Shown here: positions 52,301 through 61,011 of the stretch, one piece after another
Layout of the letters: each line of letters starts with the position of its first letter
Position numbering within the stretch: position 1 is the stretch's first letter
Assembly: GCA_029066805.1 (NCBI GenBank)
Contig: JAIEFT010000040.1
Span: 40,628 to 104,627, forward strand
Source of the DNA: Clostridiales bacterium
GTDB taxonomy: Bacteria > Bacillota > Clostridia > Christensenellales > Pumilibacteraceae
Direction: 5' to 3'
Length of the DNA stretch: 64,000 nt
The notes under the pieces: generated by a model
Databases searched by the model: none
The model's input: the letters and a program-made list of their open reading frames with translations, nothing else
Told to the model about the DNA's origin: nothing
Translations under genes and position numbers: made by a program

Positions 52301-55300
52301 CCGTTTACGGTGTAAATGTAAACGTCGCCGGTGCGCAGCTTTAGACCTTGAGCCCGATCGTCAAGCTTCCAATAGAAAGCGCTTGCGTCCGAAAGGTCTA
52401 TGCCCACCCTGTTGACTGTAACCGTAAACGAATTGTTGGTAAACACATAGTCGGAGAGCTCGGCTGTTTTGATCGAGAACGCATAGCTACCCGCATTTTT
52501 GAGCTCTGTAAGCCCCGTAGTGGCCGCGCCCGTGTACGTCATGTTCAAGTCAGCCCCGCTTACCGTGACGACCGTGCCGTAGATATCGACGTACTTAGCC
52601 GACACGCTGCCGCGGCTGTCTGCGCCGTCATAGGACTTTTCCTTAGTGACGACAGGCGCGTTATCGTAGTACCACGATAGGGATACTTCCTTTTGTGCCA
52701 CATTTACATTTGTGGATAATTCATTGCTTGTAAACGTTCCGAATTCGTATACGAATGATATCGGAACGATACCCGCGTGCAAGGGACTCACTGCCACAGT
52801 GTGGTCTACGGTATCGTAGCTGATATCATTTGTTTTATTATTCTTGAGCGTGCGACGGATGTTGACTCTTACCGCCTTATCGCCCGCAGTGTACGTGCCG
52901 AGTACACCGTCAAGCTCAGCGGCAATTACTTCAAACGGCAGCTCGTCGGTGATCGTACATTCTTCACCCTCGAGCAACACGTAATAACCGACTTTGTCCG
53001 GCTTGAACACCGAAGCGCCGATATTGCCGTTTGCAAAATTGGTCGTAAAAACGCCCAATCCGCCGTTAAATTCCTGACCGTCGATTCCAACGCCTATCGT
53101 CGCTTCGGCAGTAAGCTCGCCCTCCACGTTGATTTTGACTTTTACAGAGCGGTTGTCTGCGCCGGCGTCCAAAGTAAGGAACACGTTTGTCAACGTTGAC
53201 GTCTTTTCCTCGTTATCGTCGTGCAAGTAGTTGCCATATATTTTGGGCGAACCGCTTATTTTGAATTGTCGGACGACAGTCGAAACATAAACGCCGCCGC
53301 CGGTCGTTCCCGCGGTGTTATCGGATATCGTTCCGCCTGTCATCGTAAACTCGGCGACAGAACCTTGTATGTGCACACCGCCGCCCGTACCGTGTAAATT
53401 ATTATAGCGCACCGCTTTATTTTTGGAAATTTCGGCAGTGCCCGACATTTCGAAGCCGCCCGAAACGTACACACCGCCGCCGACAGCCGCCGTATTGCCC
53501 GTGATTTTGCCGCCTTCGAACTTAAATAACGAATTGCTGTAACTTACGATCACGCCGCCGCCTTGTCCTATGGTTGACGAATAGCTTACGGCTTTGTTTT
53601 CCGATATAGTTCCGCCGCTCATATTGAACGTGCTCGAATATACGTACACGCCGCCGCCATTGCCGCCGACTTGAGAAACCGTACCGGCGGTGTTGTTAGA
53701 AATCTCGGCAGTGCCCGACATATTAAACGTTGCATTACTGTACAAACCGACGCCGCTGCCGGCTCTTCCGTAATTGCCGGTTATCTTTCCTGCCGACATA
53801 TCGAACGTACCCGCACTAACGTGTACGCCGCCGCCGCCGCAATAGGCATCATCAGCCGTATTGCCGGATATCGTTCCGTTTGTCATCGTAAACTTGGAAG
53901 TCGCGCCGTTTACACCTACACCACCGCCGCATTTAGATACCTTATTGCCGGTTATATCGCCGTCGTTCATATTGAATTTGCCGCCGTCGCATACGTACAC
54001 GCCGCCGCCGTTGCCATATTGATAATCCACCGCGTTATCGGATATGACGCCTTTCTCCATATTAAACGTGCCGCTTTTTACGTAAACACCGCCGCCGCTG
54101 ACAGTTACCTGATTGTCGATTATAGCGCCGTCGTTCATATTAAACGTGCCTTGGTGTACGTTCACGCCGCCGCCGTAGCTTGCCTCATTACCTATCATTG
54201 TGCCGCCGTTCATATTAAACGTGCCGCCGACGGTTACGTACACGCAGCCGTTGAGACCGCCCGTAATTACGCCGCCGTTTACTGTCTTTTCCGTTCCCGA
54301 AACCTTGCCCGTAACTTTGTTGACCGCTTGGGGTGCGCCGTCTATCAAGGTAAGCTCGCCACCGTCACCGACGGCAAGTCTTACGTCCCTATTATACACG
54401 CCGTTTACCGTACCGTCCCCGTTAAGGTTTAGCACCTTGCCGTTAAGGTCGAGCGTGACGTTTTTGTTGATACCGCTGCCCAAATTGGTCGAGCCCGCTC
54501 CGACCGTAATGTTCTTTAACAACGTAAGCTCGACCGAACCTTCGGCGGCATTTACAGCCAGCCACGCTTCCTTAAACGTGCTGAATGTTCTGTCTACTTT
54601 CGTAACGCCGTCTTGTTTTACTTCGAACTTTACGGCGTCGTCGCGTACCTCAAGCTCTTTGCCGTCAATATCGAGATCTATATAATACTCGGCGTTGTCC
54701 GCAGAGAATATAGTAGTAAAGTCAGCGCCGTGCGTAAACTTATCGTAGTCCTCTGTAAAAACGCCCGTATACTTTTGTCCTCTCAGGGCTACGTTGTCGC
54801 CCTTGTAATAGCTGCTTAGACTGACGCCTATACGCGCGTCCGCAGAAAGCGGACCGACTATTTTGACTTTTTGCTGCGAATAATCGGCGTCCGCAGTATT
54901 AAGAAAAAGGTTGCCGCTGACGCCGTCCTTATCGACGTTGTTTTGTATGATCGGACTGCCGCTCAATTCGATAGTGCTGCCTAAGCTCGGGTTCACGCCG
55001 ACGCCTCTGGCGGAAATAACGAGCGTGTTACCGGAAATTTCTCCGCCGCTCATTTGGAATGTACTATTGCGGCCTACGCTCACGCCGCCGCCGATATTTT
55101 CGGATATAATTCCGCCCTCCATCACGAATGTACTGCCCAAATATTCTTTATTTGAGTATTTAGCGCCGACGGAAACGCCACCGCTTTTGTTGTGGGAAAT
55201 TTCGGCGCTTCCCTTCATAATAAACTTGCCGGGGATTATCGTGTGAACTCCGCCGCCCGTTCCGCTGGCGTTGTTGTACGAAATCGTTCCGCCGGTCATT

Positions 55301-55983
55301 TCAAACACGCCGCCCTCTACGCTCACGCCGCCGCCGGATGAAGTTGAATATGCTTTATTGGCGGATATCGAACCGCCCGACATGTTGAACGTGCCGCTGC
55401 TCAAGCTTACGCCGCCGCCGTATTCTTCGGCATAACCGCCCGTTATAACTCCGCCCGTTATTGTCTCCTGAGCATTGTTGGTTATTGCGCTGTTAACGCT
55501 GTGGGAGGTTTTTTCTTCGGCGTCGTCGATCAGATTAAACGTGCCGCCGGTTATTTTAATATTTCTACTCGAACTCTTATTAGCGCTATAAGCTCCGTTG
55601 AGATTGAGAACCTTGTCGTTAAGGTCGAGCGTTATGTTTTTGCCCGTCGTAATAGCGGCAAGCTTGTCGGTAAGCACGACGTCTTGGAGCAGCTTTATTG
55701 TTGCGGCAGGCTTAGCAAGCGCGGCGTTCCACGCGCCCGCAAACGAAGTATAAACGTCGGTCTTGGTTTGCTCGTCTGCGTCGATATAGCTTACCTCGGC
55801 AACGTCGCCCGTTTCGGCTTGCACGGCGGCAGATGTTTTCGGCATAAAAAATATGCAACCGAGTACAGTTGCACATAGCAGCAAAAGCATAGCCGTTACT
55901 ACTCCGAAAACCTTTGCCTTGCAATTGATTGCCGTGGAAGTTTCCCCGCCGCGGCGCGTCAATCGATTGCTATTCTTCATCAT
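49366..55983 (-). CDS. Giant beta-helix surface protein, membrane anchored (paralogue 2)
   Basis: 2205 residues with the same plan as paralogue 1: anchor KVFGVVTAMLLLLCATVLGC, beta-helix repeats ~130-1000 (GGGVYVCDGGKFNMNDGDIT), Ig/MBG-like repeats ~1040-1890 (including two nearly identical units around FEDGTFVYNDHEHSIFVKGA), helix WWIWVVIGVLALLIIILLLV near 1930, an Ala/Pro linker with APAPAPAPAPT, and the shared C-terminal domain. The last ~170 codons, stop and terminator are almost identical in DNA to those of paralogue 1, while the repeat regions have diverged. Start ATGATG behind GAGGTGAG. Confidence 0.88.
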   Translation of the reverse strand: MMKNSNRLTRRGGETSTAINCKAKVFGVVTAMLLLLCATVLGCIFFMPKTSAAVQAETGDVAEVSYIDADEQTKTDVYTSFAGAWNAALAKPAATIKLLQDVVLTDKLAAITTGKNITLDLNDKVLNLNGAYSANKSSSRNIKITGGTFNLIDDAEEKTSHSVNSAITNNAQETITGGVITGGYAEEYGGGVSLSSGTFNMSGGSISANKAYSTSSGGGVSVEGGVFEMTGGTISYNNASGTGGGVHTIIPGKFIMKGSAEISHNKSGGVSVGAKYSNKEYLGSTFVMEGGIISENIGGGVSVGRNSTFQMSGGEISGNTLVISARGVGVNPSLGSTIELSGSPIIQNNVDKDGVSGNLFLNTADADYSQQKVKIVGPLSADARIGVSLSSYYKGDNVALRGQKYTGVFTEDYDKFTHGADFTTIFSADNAEYYIDLDIDGKELEVRDDAVKFEVKQDGVTKVDRTFSTFKEAWLAVNAAEGSVELTLLKNITVGAGSTNLGSGINKNVTLDLNGKVLNLNGDGTVNGVYNRDVRLAVGDGGELTLIDGAPQAVNKVTGKVSGTEKTVNGGVITGGLNGCVYVTVGGTFNMNGGTMIGNEASYGGGVNVHQGTFNMNDGAIIDNQVTVSGGGVYVKSGTFNMEKGVISDNAVDYQYGNGGGVYVCDGGKFNMNDGDITGNKVSKCGGGVGVNGATSKFTMTNGTISGNTADDAYCGGGGVHVSAGTFDMSAGKITGNYGRAGSGVGLYSNATFNMSGTAEISNNTAGTVSQVGGNGGGVYVYSSTFNMSGGTISENKAVSYSSTIGQGGGVIVSYSNSLFKFEGGKITGNTAAVGGGVYVSGGFEMSGTAEISKNKAVRYNNLHGTGGGVHIQGSVAEFTMTGGTISDNTAGTTGGGVYVSTVVRQFKISGSPKIYGNYLHDDNEEKTSTLTNVFLTLDAGADNRSVKVKINVEGELTAEATIGVGIDGQEFNGGLGVFTTNFANGNIGASVFKPDKVGYYVLLEGEECTITDELPFEVIAAELDGVLGTYTAGDKAVRVNIRRTLKNNKTNDISYDTVDHTVAVSPLHAGIVPISFVYEFGTFTSNELSTNVNVAQKEVSLSWYYDNAPVVTKEKSYDGADSRGSVSAKYVDIYGTVVTVSGADLNMTYTGAATTGLTELKNAGSYAFSIKTAELSDYVFTNNSFTVTVNRVGIDLSDASAFYWKLDDRAQGLKLRTGDVYIYTVNGNPQYYYNEQSDLVLDRKISVVESIVRYRNTELTIVFNADNANVNVRYDVNSKKDVGAYTSYASLGLNDNINYYYYLGSTIDQNRGMKIDIGTEGKTATVTKNWYIVNISNALLSQNGIATYGQEYDIADWTYGDDVIVYAPRLEHGDEGEYNSTYTFEETDNKVMFELYRRDVGSTGEFTKIGEPFNRYAFQSYINKSMPSGEYRLNVSAEKVSLTSNNHVHWWNGEAETGSMLYFEPFTQVITFRVSRATSGFSVQDGIKGKKYTYSYDGKVHLYKDDALTVTTTGAPTRSGVWAGVAYGAYYDIGEVKALAYYLELWDEYVYRTEAELEDFTEDESIRPVGMGEYKVYYRAAFKNYSTSYGGGEEHFFTVVINQGQFDLGTIEFEDGAFKYDEKAHSIFVTNAPDFIKVEYVGNGKTEAGTYTVTAKLSTDNDAYVLVGKAELTATLTIFTEFDLGSITFEDGTFVYNDHEHSIFVKGAPSFIKVVYDGNEKTEVGTYTVTAKLSADDKVYKLVGNPELTATLTILAKTLEVVKDEEPDKVWVSAENDKGFESNIELSVKELPNYKNDKIEENIEAAYDISLKKGNESVTPAGRITISLLIPEDLRKEDFAILQVKSNSAEPVSFVRSGDYAMFTVDSLSPFVFVKSSQSPSAAPESNDNSMWWIWVVIGVLALLIIILLLVLLLRRKKKVYNIEQIAPQPAPAPAAAPAASTDTNSDATEAANKIAEAAAIVAEAAAKVAEAKLGSAQAKNAAAPQAATVEVTPAPTPAPAPAPAPAPTATPVQSDDDEITPEVDDDDMEVPSDDGFAGAFEASSAETVTYSQSVLSKLISSTDVVKNRYSELKNYLLSYKKARANMSRSRESFYIGRNCYARIAVRGKTLCVYLALDPQKYAGTKYNVEDVLGVKSYADTPCLIRIKSERALKYAKELIDELMHNIEAEKSDRAPSNYVELFKSIEMLQKKKLISCSGNKKKK

Positions 55984-56058
55984 AAACTCACCTCTTTGCT
56001 TTAAAAAGTAGATGCAAATATCATAGCTTGCCTGAATTACAAGCCTGTATTACGCTTT

Positions 56059-56087
56059 ATTATAACATTATATGCGCATATTGTCAA
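56059..56087 (-). promoter_or_regulatory. Promoter of giant surface-protein gene 2
   Basis: Minus-strand TTGACA (56082-56087), 17-base spacer, TATAAT (56059-56064). Confidence 0.8.
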
Positions 56088-56203
56088 TAAATTAGGAATT
56101 ATTTTTTTCACATATAATATTCGAGGAAAATTTATAAATGTGTTGCCGCTTTTCGCTTTCCCTCAAGGAGAAGGCTAATATTGTTGCCGCACCGCCACTT
56201 TTT

Positions 56204-56237
56204 TGTCACTCCTAACGAAGTGAAGAGTCTCATCCTT
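56204..56237. repeat. Dispersed intergenic repeat near the second giant gene
   Basis: TGTCACTCCTAACGAAGTG then AAGAGTCTCATCCTT, matching 49161-49203. The whole upstream block (promoter, CTTTCCC unit, this repeat) is shared by both giant genes. Confidence 0.6.
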
Positions 56238-56322
56238 CCTATTCGTTCCATAAGGATAATTTAGTTGTTTGGATAGATGTGTGGCGTAGCGCAGTCGGCT
56301 ACGCCACTTTCTCTATGCTATT

Positions 56323-57984
56323 TTACTCTTGCGCGGTGTTTGGAATTACGCCCACGCAGTTGTAGATTATTTCTACCTTTTGCCGTAACTTTCCATCGAC
56401 ACGCTCTTTTTCGTGGATTATTATCTTTTGTATAAACGTTCTCACTATTTCCGGCGTGAGTTCGGTTATCTCAGTGTACTTTCTAACAAGCCGTATAAAC
56501 TTTTCTATATCGTCGGATTGCTCTTTTGCCGTTGCCAATTCACTATGCAAGGCTCTGACTCGTTCCGTCAGCGTGGCTTGTTCTTCCTCGTACGCTTGCG
56601 ACATCCTCTTGTATCTCTCGTCGGATATTTTACCGTTTATGTTGTCCTCATACATTTGCTGGATTATACGGTCTAAATCATGTATCCTTCGTTCTCCGTT
56701 TTCGCACTCTCTCATCTTTGCATATAAGTCCTTACGGATTTCTTTGCTCATATTCGATTGTAATAATTCGGCAAACTCTTTCTCATCCGACTTTGCCATA
56801 GCAAATACTCGCTGCAAGTCTGTAAGAACAATGTACTCTACCGCTTCAAGCGTTATGTTGTGTGAAGTACACATTCTGTGTTTAGACATTCCGTTGCGAT
56901 ATGTTGAACAAATAAATCTTGCTTTATCATACTTCTTATATTCCTTTTTCCTGTTAAGATACAGTTTCTTACCGCAATCAGCACAAAACAACAGTCCGGA
57001 AAACACACTCATCTCGCCTAACTTTGCCGGTCGGCGTTTACATTCTCTTAAACGTTGCACCGTATCGAAAGTGTCTTGATCGATTATCGCTTCATGCGTA
57101 TTCTCAAAGATTGCCCATTCTTCTTTCGGTCTGTGCACTATTTGCTTGCTCTTATATGACTTCTTGTGAGTTCGAAAGTTAACTGTATGTCCGAGATAAC
57201 TTGGGTTACTGAGAATGTCTTTAACTGCGTGAGTTGTCCATAATTCGGGCGTTTTAAACTTTTCCGTGTGGTATCTTACGCCGATCTTTATTTTCCACAT
57301 CACCGGCGAATCAACCTTGCGCTCGATAAGCATTCTTGCTATTTGCGTCGGGCCATAGCCTTGTATACAAAGTGAGAATATTTCTTTTACCACACTTGCG
57401 GCTTGCTCATCCACATGCCATTTGTTCTTGTCCACCCCATCCTTTACATACCCATAAGGCGGACAGTTACATAACGGCTTACCCGAATTGCCCTTTGCTC
57501 TCAACACCGCGCGAACTTTTTTGCTAGTATCCTTTGCGTACCATTCGTTTATAATGTTCCTAAACGGTGTAAAGTCGCTGTCGTTTTCTACTTGGTTATC
57601 CACGCCGTCATTGACAGCTATAAAGTGTACGTCGTTCTCGGAAAAATAAACTTCCGAATAATAGCCCACCTTCAAGTAATCTCTACCCAAGCGCGACATA
57701 TCTTTGACTATAACCGTCGTTACCATACCCGCCTCAATATCTCGTATCATTCTTTGAAAATCCGGTCGGTTGAAATTCGTTCCGCTATACCCATCGTCCA
57801 CATAGAATTGTGGATTAGGCATGCCGTGATCCTTGGCATATTTGCCGAGCATTTCTTTTTGGTGAACAATACTGTTGCTGTCTCCGTTTTGGTCATCGTC
57901 TACACTCAACCTACAATATAAAGCTGTTATTTTACCTCCTTTATTTTGTTGTTTCCTATAAGTTTCCGATAATGTTGTGTTCAT
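56323..57984 (-). CDS. Large serine recombinase, TndX/Tn4451-like
   Basis: 553 residues. Resolvase catalytic domain ~18-165 (ALYCRLSVDDDQNGDSNSI with the nucleophile Ser, then VTTVIVKDMSRLGRDYLKVG), Recombinase domain ~185-300, zinc ribbon CADCGKKLYLNR...CSTYRNG...C ~345-395, coiled coil ~420-510 and a C-terminal DUF4368-type segment (KYTEITELTPEIVRTFIQKI). Family members excise and insert conjugative or mobilizable transposons. Its ATG overlaps the stop of the small ORF upstream. A GTGGCGTAGC/GCTACGCCAC hairpin follows at 56281-56307. Attachment sites were not identified. Confidence 0.95.
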   Translation of the reverse strand: MNTTLSETYRKQQNKGGKITALYCRLSVDDDQNGDSNSIVHQKEMLGKYAKDHGMPNPQFYVDDGYSGTNFNRPDFQRMIRDIEAGMVTTVIVKDMSRLGRDYLKVGYYSEVYFSENDVHFIAVNDGVDNQVENDSDFTPFRNIINEWYAKDTSKKVRAVLRAKGNSGKPLCNCPPYGYVKDGVDKNKWHVDEQAASVVKEIFSLCIQGYGPTQIARMLIERKVDSPVMWKIKIGVRYHTEKFKTPELWTTHAVKDILSNPSYLGHTVNFRTHKKSYKSKQIVHRPKEEWAIFENTHEAIIDQDTFDTVQRLRECKRRPAKLGEMSVFSGLLFCADCGKKLYLNRKKEYKKYDKARFICSTYRNGMSKHRMCTSHNITLEAVEYIVLTDLQRVFAMAKSDEKEFAELLQSNMSKEIRKDLYAKMRECENGERRIHDLDRIIQQMYEDNINGKISDERYKRMSQAYEEEQATLTERVRALHSELATAKEQSDDIEKFIRLVRKYTEITELTPEIVRTFIQKIIIHEKERVDGKLRQKVEIIYNCVGVIPNTAQE

Positions 57985-58145
57985 AAGTTTTCTCCTTCCA
58001 AACGCACCTTACCGGACAAGTCCTGCACTAATAATTTTTTAAGTTTGTTGTTTACTGTTTCCTTTGCAGTACCGCTTTCACTTATAATTACTGTGTATTC
58101 AGTACCGCCATATATAGTTGTGTATTCAAATTGCTTTTTGTTCAA
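57981..58145 (-). CDS. Small protein translationally coupled to the recombinase
   Basis: 54 residues from a TTG start (MNKKQFEYTTIYGGTEYTVI, then ISESGTAKETVNNKLKKLL). AAGGA lies four bases upstream and its TGA overlaps the recombinase ATG (ATGA). The same arrangement, with an unrelated-looking protein, precedes the recombinase at 25225. The pattern of short conserved ORFs before Tn4451-type recombinases suggests an accessory protein. Function unknown. Confidence 0.6.
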   Translation of the reverse strand: MNKKQFEYTTIYGGTEYTVIISESGTAKETVNNKLKKLLVQDLSGKVRLEGENL

Positions 58146-58163
58146 GTATCCTTATTCGGGTAA

Positions 58164-58208
58164 TTATTTATCACCCTTATTGCTTTGAATACTATGTCCT
58201 CTCTCCAT
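58164..58208 (-). CDS. 14-residue ORF with strong ribosome binding site
   Basis: MERGHSIQSNKGDK behind AGGAGG with eight-base spacing. It lies between the 95-residue regulator gene and the coupled small ORF. Its N-terminus resembles MNTEKGHNI of the 24956 ORF in the other module. Confidence 0.35.
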   Translation of the reverse strand: MERGHSIQSNKGDK

Positions 58209-58239
58209 TGCGTGTTCCTCCTGTTTTAAAGATTTAAAA

Positions 58240-58527
58240 TCATTCGGTTTTCTTTTTATCGACTTCCTCAAAACCGAAAAAGTCATCATATCCGTCAATT
58301 AGTTTACCCAATGACAAATTGTGTTCGGCGGCATCGTCTAATAATACATGGTATCCCGCCTCGATTAACTGTACCTTCGTGTAGCCGTATTTTCTCAAAA
58401 ACTCATTTATTTCTTCGGCTTTCTCTCTCGGTACGCTCGTTCCCCATACCATACACTTAGCCTTTCTCTCGGCTTTGTGTTTATCCTCGTAACGCTTGTC
58501 TTTAATTGACCTACCTACCTTTTCCAT
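58240..58527 (-). CDS. Small mobile-element protein, possible DNA-binding regulator
   Basis: 95 residues: basic N-terminus (MEKVGRSIKDKRYEDKHKAE), then WGTSVPREKAEEINEFLRKY and GYTKVQLIEAGYHVLLDDAA, a strand-helix-helix pattern reminiscent of ribbon-helix-helix proteins, and an acidic tail. Start ATG behind GGAGG. Its promoter (58574-58602) is followed by the palindrome TCGTATCTATACGA overlapping its start of transcription, as expected for self-repression. The family assignment is weak. Confidence 0.6.
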   Translation of the reverse strand: MEKVGRSIKDKRYEDKHKAERKAKCMVWGTSVPREKAEEINEFLRKYGYTKVQLIEAGYHVLLDDAAEHNLSLGKLIDGYDDFFGFEEVDKKKTE

Positions 58528-58551
58528 AATTACCTCCGTAAAATATATTCG

Positions 58552-58602
58552 TCGTATCTATACGATTGAATATATTATATACATTTACGGAATGTTTGTC
58601 AA
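58552..58602 (-). promoter_or_regulatory. Promoter and palindromic operator of the second recombinase module
   Basis: Minus-strand TTGACA (58597-58602), 17-base spacer, TATAAT (58574-58579), then the near-palindrome TCGTATCTATACGA at 58552-58565. Nearly the same operator sits at 24846-24859. Confidence 0.8.
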
Positions 58603-58659
58603 GAGTTCATCTGCTCATTAATACCTCCTTTTGTGTGGCAATCCACTTAATTTTTGTAA

Positions 58660-58806
58660 GCAGGATAAGGAATGTGCCACAAGCACATTCGAAGTCGAAC
58701 AATCGGGAAACCCGATTTTCATTTGCGGACCTCTATGTAAACCATTGAATCGGGTTTCCCGATTGCTATACTCGAAGGTGGAAACATCCCACCTTCCTTA
58801 TCCTGC
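58660..58806. repeat. Inverted pair of mobile-module repeats
   Basis: Left arm 58660-58718 starts GCAGGATAAGGAA and ends AATCGGGAAACCCGATT; right arm 58748-58806 starts AATCGGGTTTCCCGATT and ends CCACCTTCCTTATCCTGC. The pair faces outward with ~30 bases between. A single copy occurs at 22679-22744. Confidence 0.65.
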
Positions 58807-58922
58807 CTACCTTTTTTCTTGAAATCCTACCATTTTACACCGCCGTTTTTGTTATTTGCAACCGTTTTACGACAGCTTGCAGGTCTTTCTTTTTATCGCA
58901 TACGCATCATCTCCTTTAATAT

Positions 58923-59303
58923 CCCTCTATATTAACAAGGACACGAGTTTTGAAATTACAACCGTTTGAGTAAAAATTTAATCAAATTTTAATAATACTC
59001 TCTACTATAAAGCCATTGAAATAGCAAAAGTTCACTGTTTAAACAAAAAAATTCCTTGAATAATTTCATATCTATCCATATTAACAAGGACATGAGATTT
59101 ACAAATGTGGCGGATTATCTTAAAATTTAATCTAATCTTAATATTTATCCCCTCACTATAAATAGAAAGCCTTAAGTCCTCAGCACACGATCGCATAAAA
59201 TCCACTACTAAACCAAGCACACTTATCTTGAAAAGTACATGGGCTAATTATAATTTCTCAAAAAACTTTCATACCCCTCTATATTAACAAGGACACGAGT
59301 TTT
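58923..59303. repeat. Three spaced direct repeats downstream of the RiPP operon
   Basis: CCTCTATATTAACAAGGACA plus CGAGTTTT at 58924-58951 and 59276-59303, and a variant (CATATTAACAAGGACATGAG) at about 59075-59100. Each is followed within ~50 bases by AATTTAATCAAATTTTAAT. The surrounding 58816-59478 is very AT-rich; I see no supported gene in it. Confidence 0.7.
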
Positions 59304-59478
59304 CAAAAGTTCATGGTTTTTTAAAATTTTAATCAAATTTTAATCTTTGACGCACAGAAAATGAAGTCAGTTAAGCTCCGACTTCCTTTATCCGTTTATT
59401 AAGTTGTGTTTTATGCTCTATATATCAAGCGAATAAAACACCTGAATTATTCCGTAAATGTAAAATTTTAACTCAGTA

Positions 59479-60768
59479 TTATAATTCCTCATTTGCATCT
59501 ATGTAATCAAGCAACAAATCTTTAATATACACCATACTTATATTACACGCTTCACGATTCTTTATATCCTGTCTTTGCGATGGGCATCCACCTAAACATA
59601 AAGGAAACAACTTGCATGTTTTGCATTTCTCTAGAAAACTTAAATTTATAAAATCCAACATCGCGTCTGAATAGTAAAGTCCTTGCCTTACATTCCCTAT
59701 TACTTGTTCCTCTCTGCCGACATGATGTTCACACTTATATAATTCTCCGTCCGGACCTATAACATAATTTTTTAATTTGTATAATCCACAAAAACTTTTT
59801 CTGTACTTGGGAAGTTTAAGTTTATACTCCATGCTCATAAGTTTACAAATATACTTTTCAAACTCAATATTCTTTCTATCAAATTCAACCTGCGAGCAAA
59901 AATTTGCACTGCATGAGCAAGAGTAGTCTACCAATTTTGCAAGATAAAAATGCAAGTTCTTATGCGCTCCGCAACGCGAAACCAACGTTGCGACAACTTG
60001 TTTTAAATCGTCGAAATTATCTTTTGCACAGTTTAACCGTATGCTGACTTTTAAATAATTCAACGCAGAAACAATATTATTGATAACTTGCTCAAATTGT
60101 TTAGGAGTAGCGCCCTTTTGCTTGCAATATATCTCTTGCGTTCCGTCAATCGTAATTTGAACATTACTCAACGCGCAGTGCTCAGCCAATGTCCGTGTTT
60201 TATACTCATCAAGCAACGTACCGTTTGTAATCATACTTGCAGAATAAGCTATTTCTCTACTTGATATCTCATCTTTTAACTTTTTATTAAAATCAAGGAT
60301 GGTTTGATACGCCATCAGTGGTTCTCCGCCGAACCAAGTTATATGTAACTTTCTCGTTTGCATTCGCAAACGTTTCGATATAAATGCTACAATATCATTT
60401 ACCGATTGCTCACTTAACGATTTATTACACCGAGATGACGATTCAAAGCAATATGAACAATTTAGATTGCACACCAATGTCGGTGCGATAACAAATGACA
60501 AGCTATCGTCCGATCTCTCATACACCGCAACCCTTTCTTGGGTTATAATTCGATTATACTCGTTCAATTCCAATGGCTTGATAAAGCCCTCGGCAAGCAA
60601 CTGTTCAAAATACTCACAAGGTTGCTCATCGAATATAGTTTGTGTTGTGATAGTATCATATACTCTTTTTTCAAGCTTAGCAAACGCACCCGAATAAGAA
60701 TTATATAGATATACGCTATCGCCACTTTCTTTAATGACTATGTTGTATATTGAAGCATTATATTTCAT
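59479..60768 (-). CDS. Radical SAM/SPASM peptide maturase
   Basis: 429 residues. N-terminal ~90 residues may be a precursor-recognition region; the radical SAM motif is APTLVCNLNCSYCFESSSRC (CxxxCxxC near residues 100-110), followed by WFGGEPLMAYQTILDF and a TNGTLLDEYKTRTLAE strand. SPASM domain ~315-405 with cysteines in CGLYKLKNYVIGPDGELYKC and CKTCKLFPLCLGGCPSQRQ. Such enzymes install thioether or other crosslinks in ribosomal peptides; CcpM-type maturases acting on Cys-rich Clo7bot-like peptides in Clostridia are the nearest analogue I know. Two Cys-rich precursor genes lie directly upstream. Confidence 0.92.
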   Translation of the reverse strand: MKYNASIYNIVIKESGDSVYLYNSYSGAFAKLEKRVYDTITTQTIFDEQPCEYFEQLLAEGFIKPLELNEYNRIITQERVAVYERSDDSLSFVIAPTLVCNLNCSYCFESSSRCNKSLSEQSVNDIVAFISKRLRMQTRKLHITWFGGEPLMAYQTILDFNKKLKDEISSREIAYSASMITNGTLLDEYKTRTLAEHCALSNVQITIDGTQEIYCKQKGATPKQFEQVINNIVSALNYLKVSIRLNCAKDNFDDLKQVVATLVSRCGAHKNLHFYLAKLVDYSCSCSANFCSQVEFDRKNIEFEKYICKLMSMEYKLKLPKYRKSFCGLYKLKNYVIGPDGELYKCEHHVGREEQVIGNVRQGLYYSDAMLDFINLSFLEKCKTCKLFPLCLGGCPSQRQDIKNREACNISMVYIKDLLLDYIDANEEL

Positions 60769-60783
60769 GCAAATAATGCCTCA

Positions 60784-60936
60784 TCAGTCATCGTTGTAGT
60801 CTCTGTTACCACGACATTCTTCATCCCAGCAACCGCCATAACCGATACAACCGTAGTCAGTACAATTTATGTCGTTACCGCATTTAGAGGCAAAAACACC
60901 CTCTTTTTCACTTTGAGATTTAATTATTAGTTCCAC
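60784..60936 (-). CDS. Cys-rich RiPP precursor peptide B
   Basis: 50 residues, GTG start seven bases after AAAGGAG: MELIIKSQSEKEGVFASKC, then five cysteines in all (19, 25, 30, 36, 41) among Gly, Asp and Tyr (CTDYGCIGYGGCWDEEC). It shares the leader pattern ME(L/I)II with peptide A. It ends 15 bases before the maturase ATG. Likely substrate of the 59479-60768 enzyme. Confidence 0.75.
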   Translation of the reverse strand: MELIIKSQSEKEGVFASKCGNDINCTDYGCIGYGGCWDEECRGNRDYNDD

Positions 60937-61011
60937 AATATTTCTCCTTTTATGTATTTTTAATAAAAGCCTTTTTATATTAATGATAGCTATTACATAT
61001 CAACATAGACT

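Noticed and set aside
59032..59220. 62-codon minus-strand ORF downstream of the maturase
   Set aside because: GTG start without ribosome binding site, runs through a non-coding direct repeat, AT-rich codon noise.
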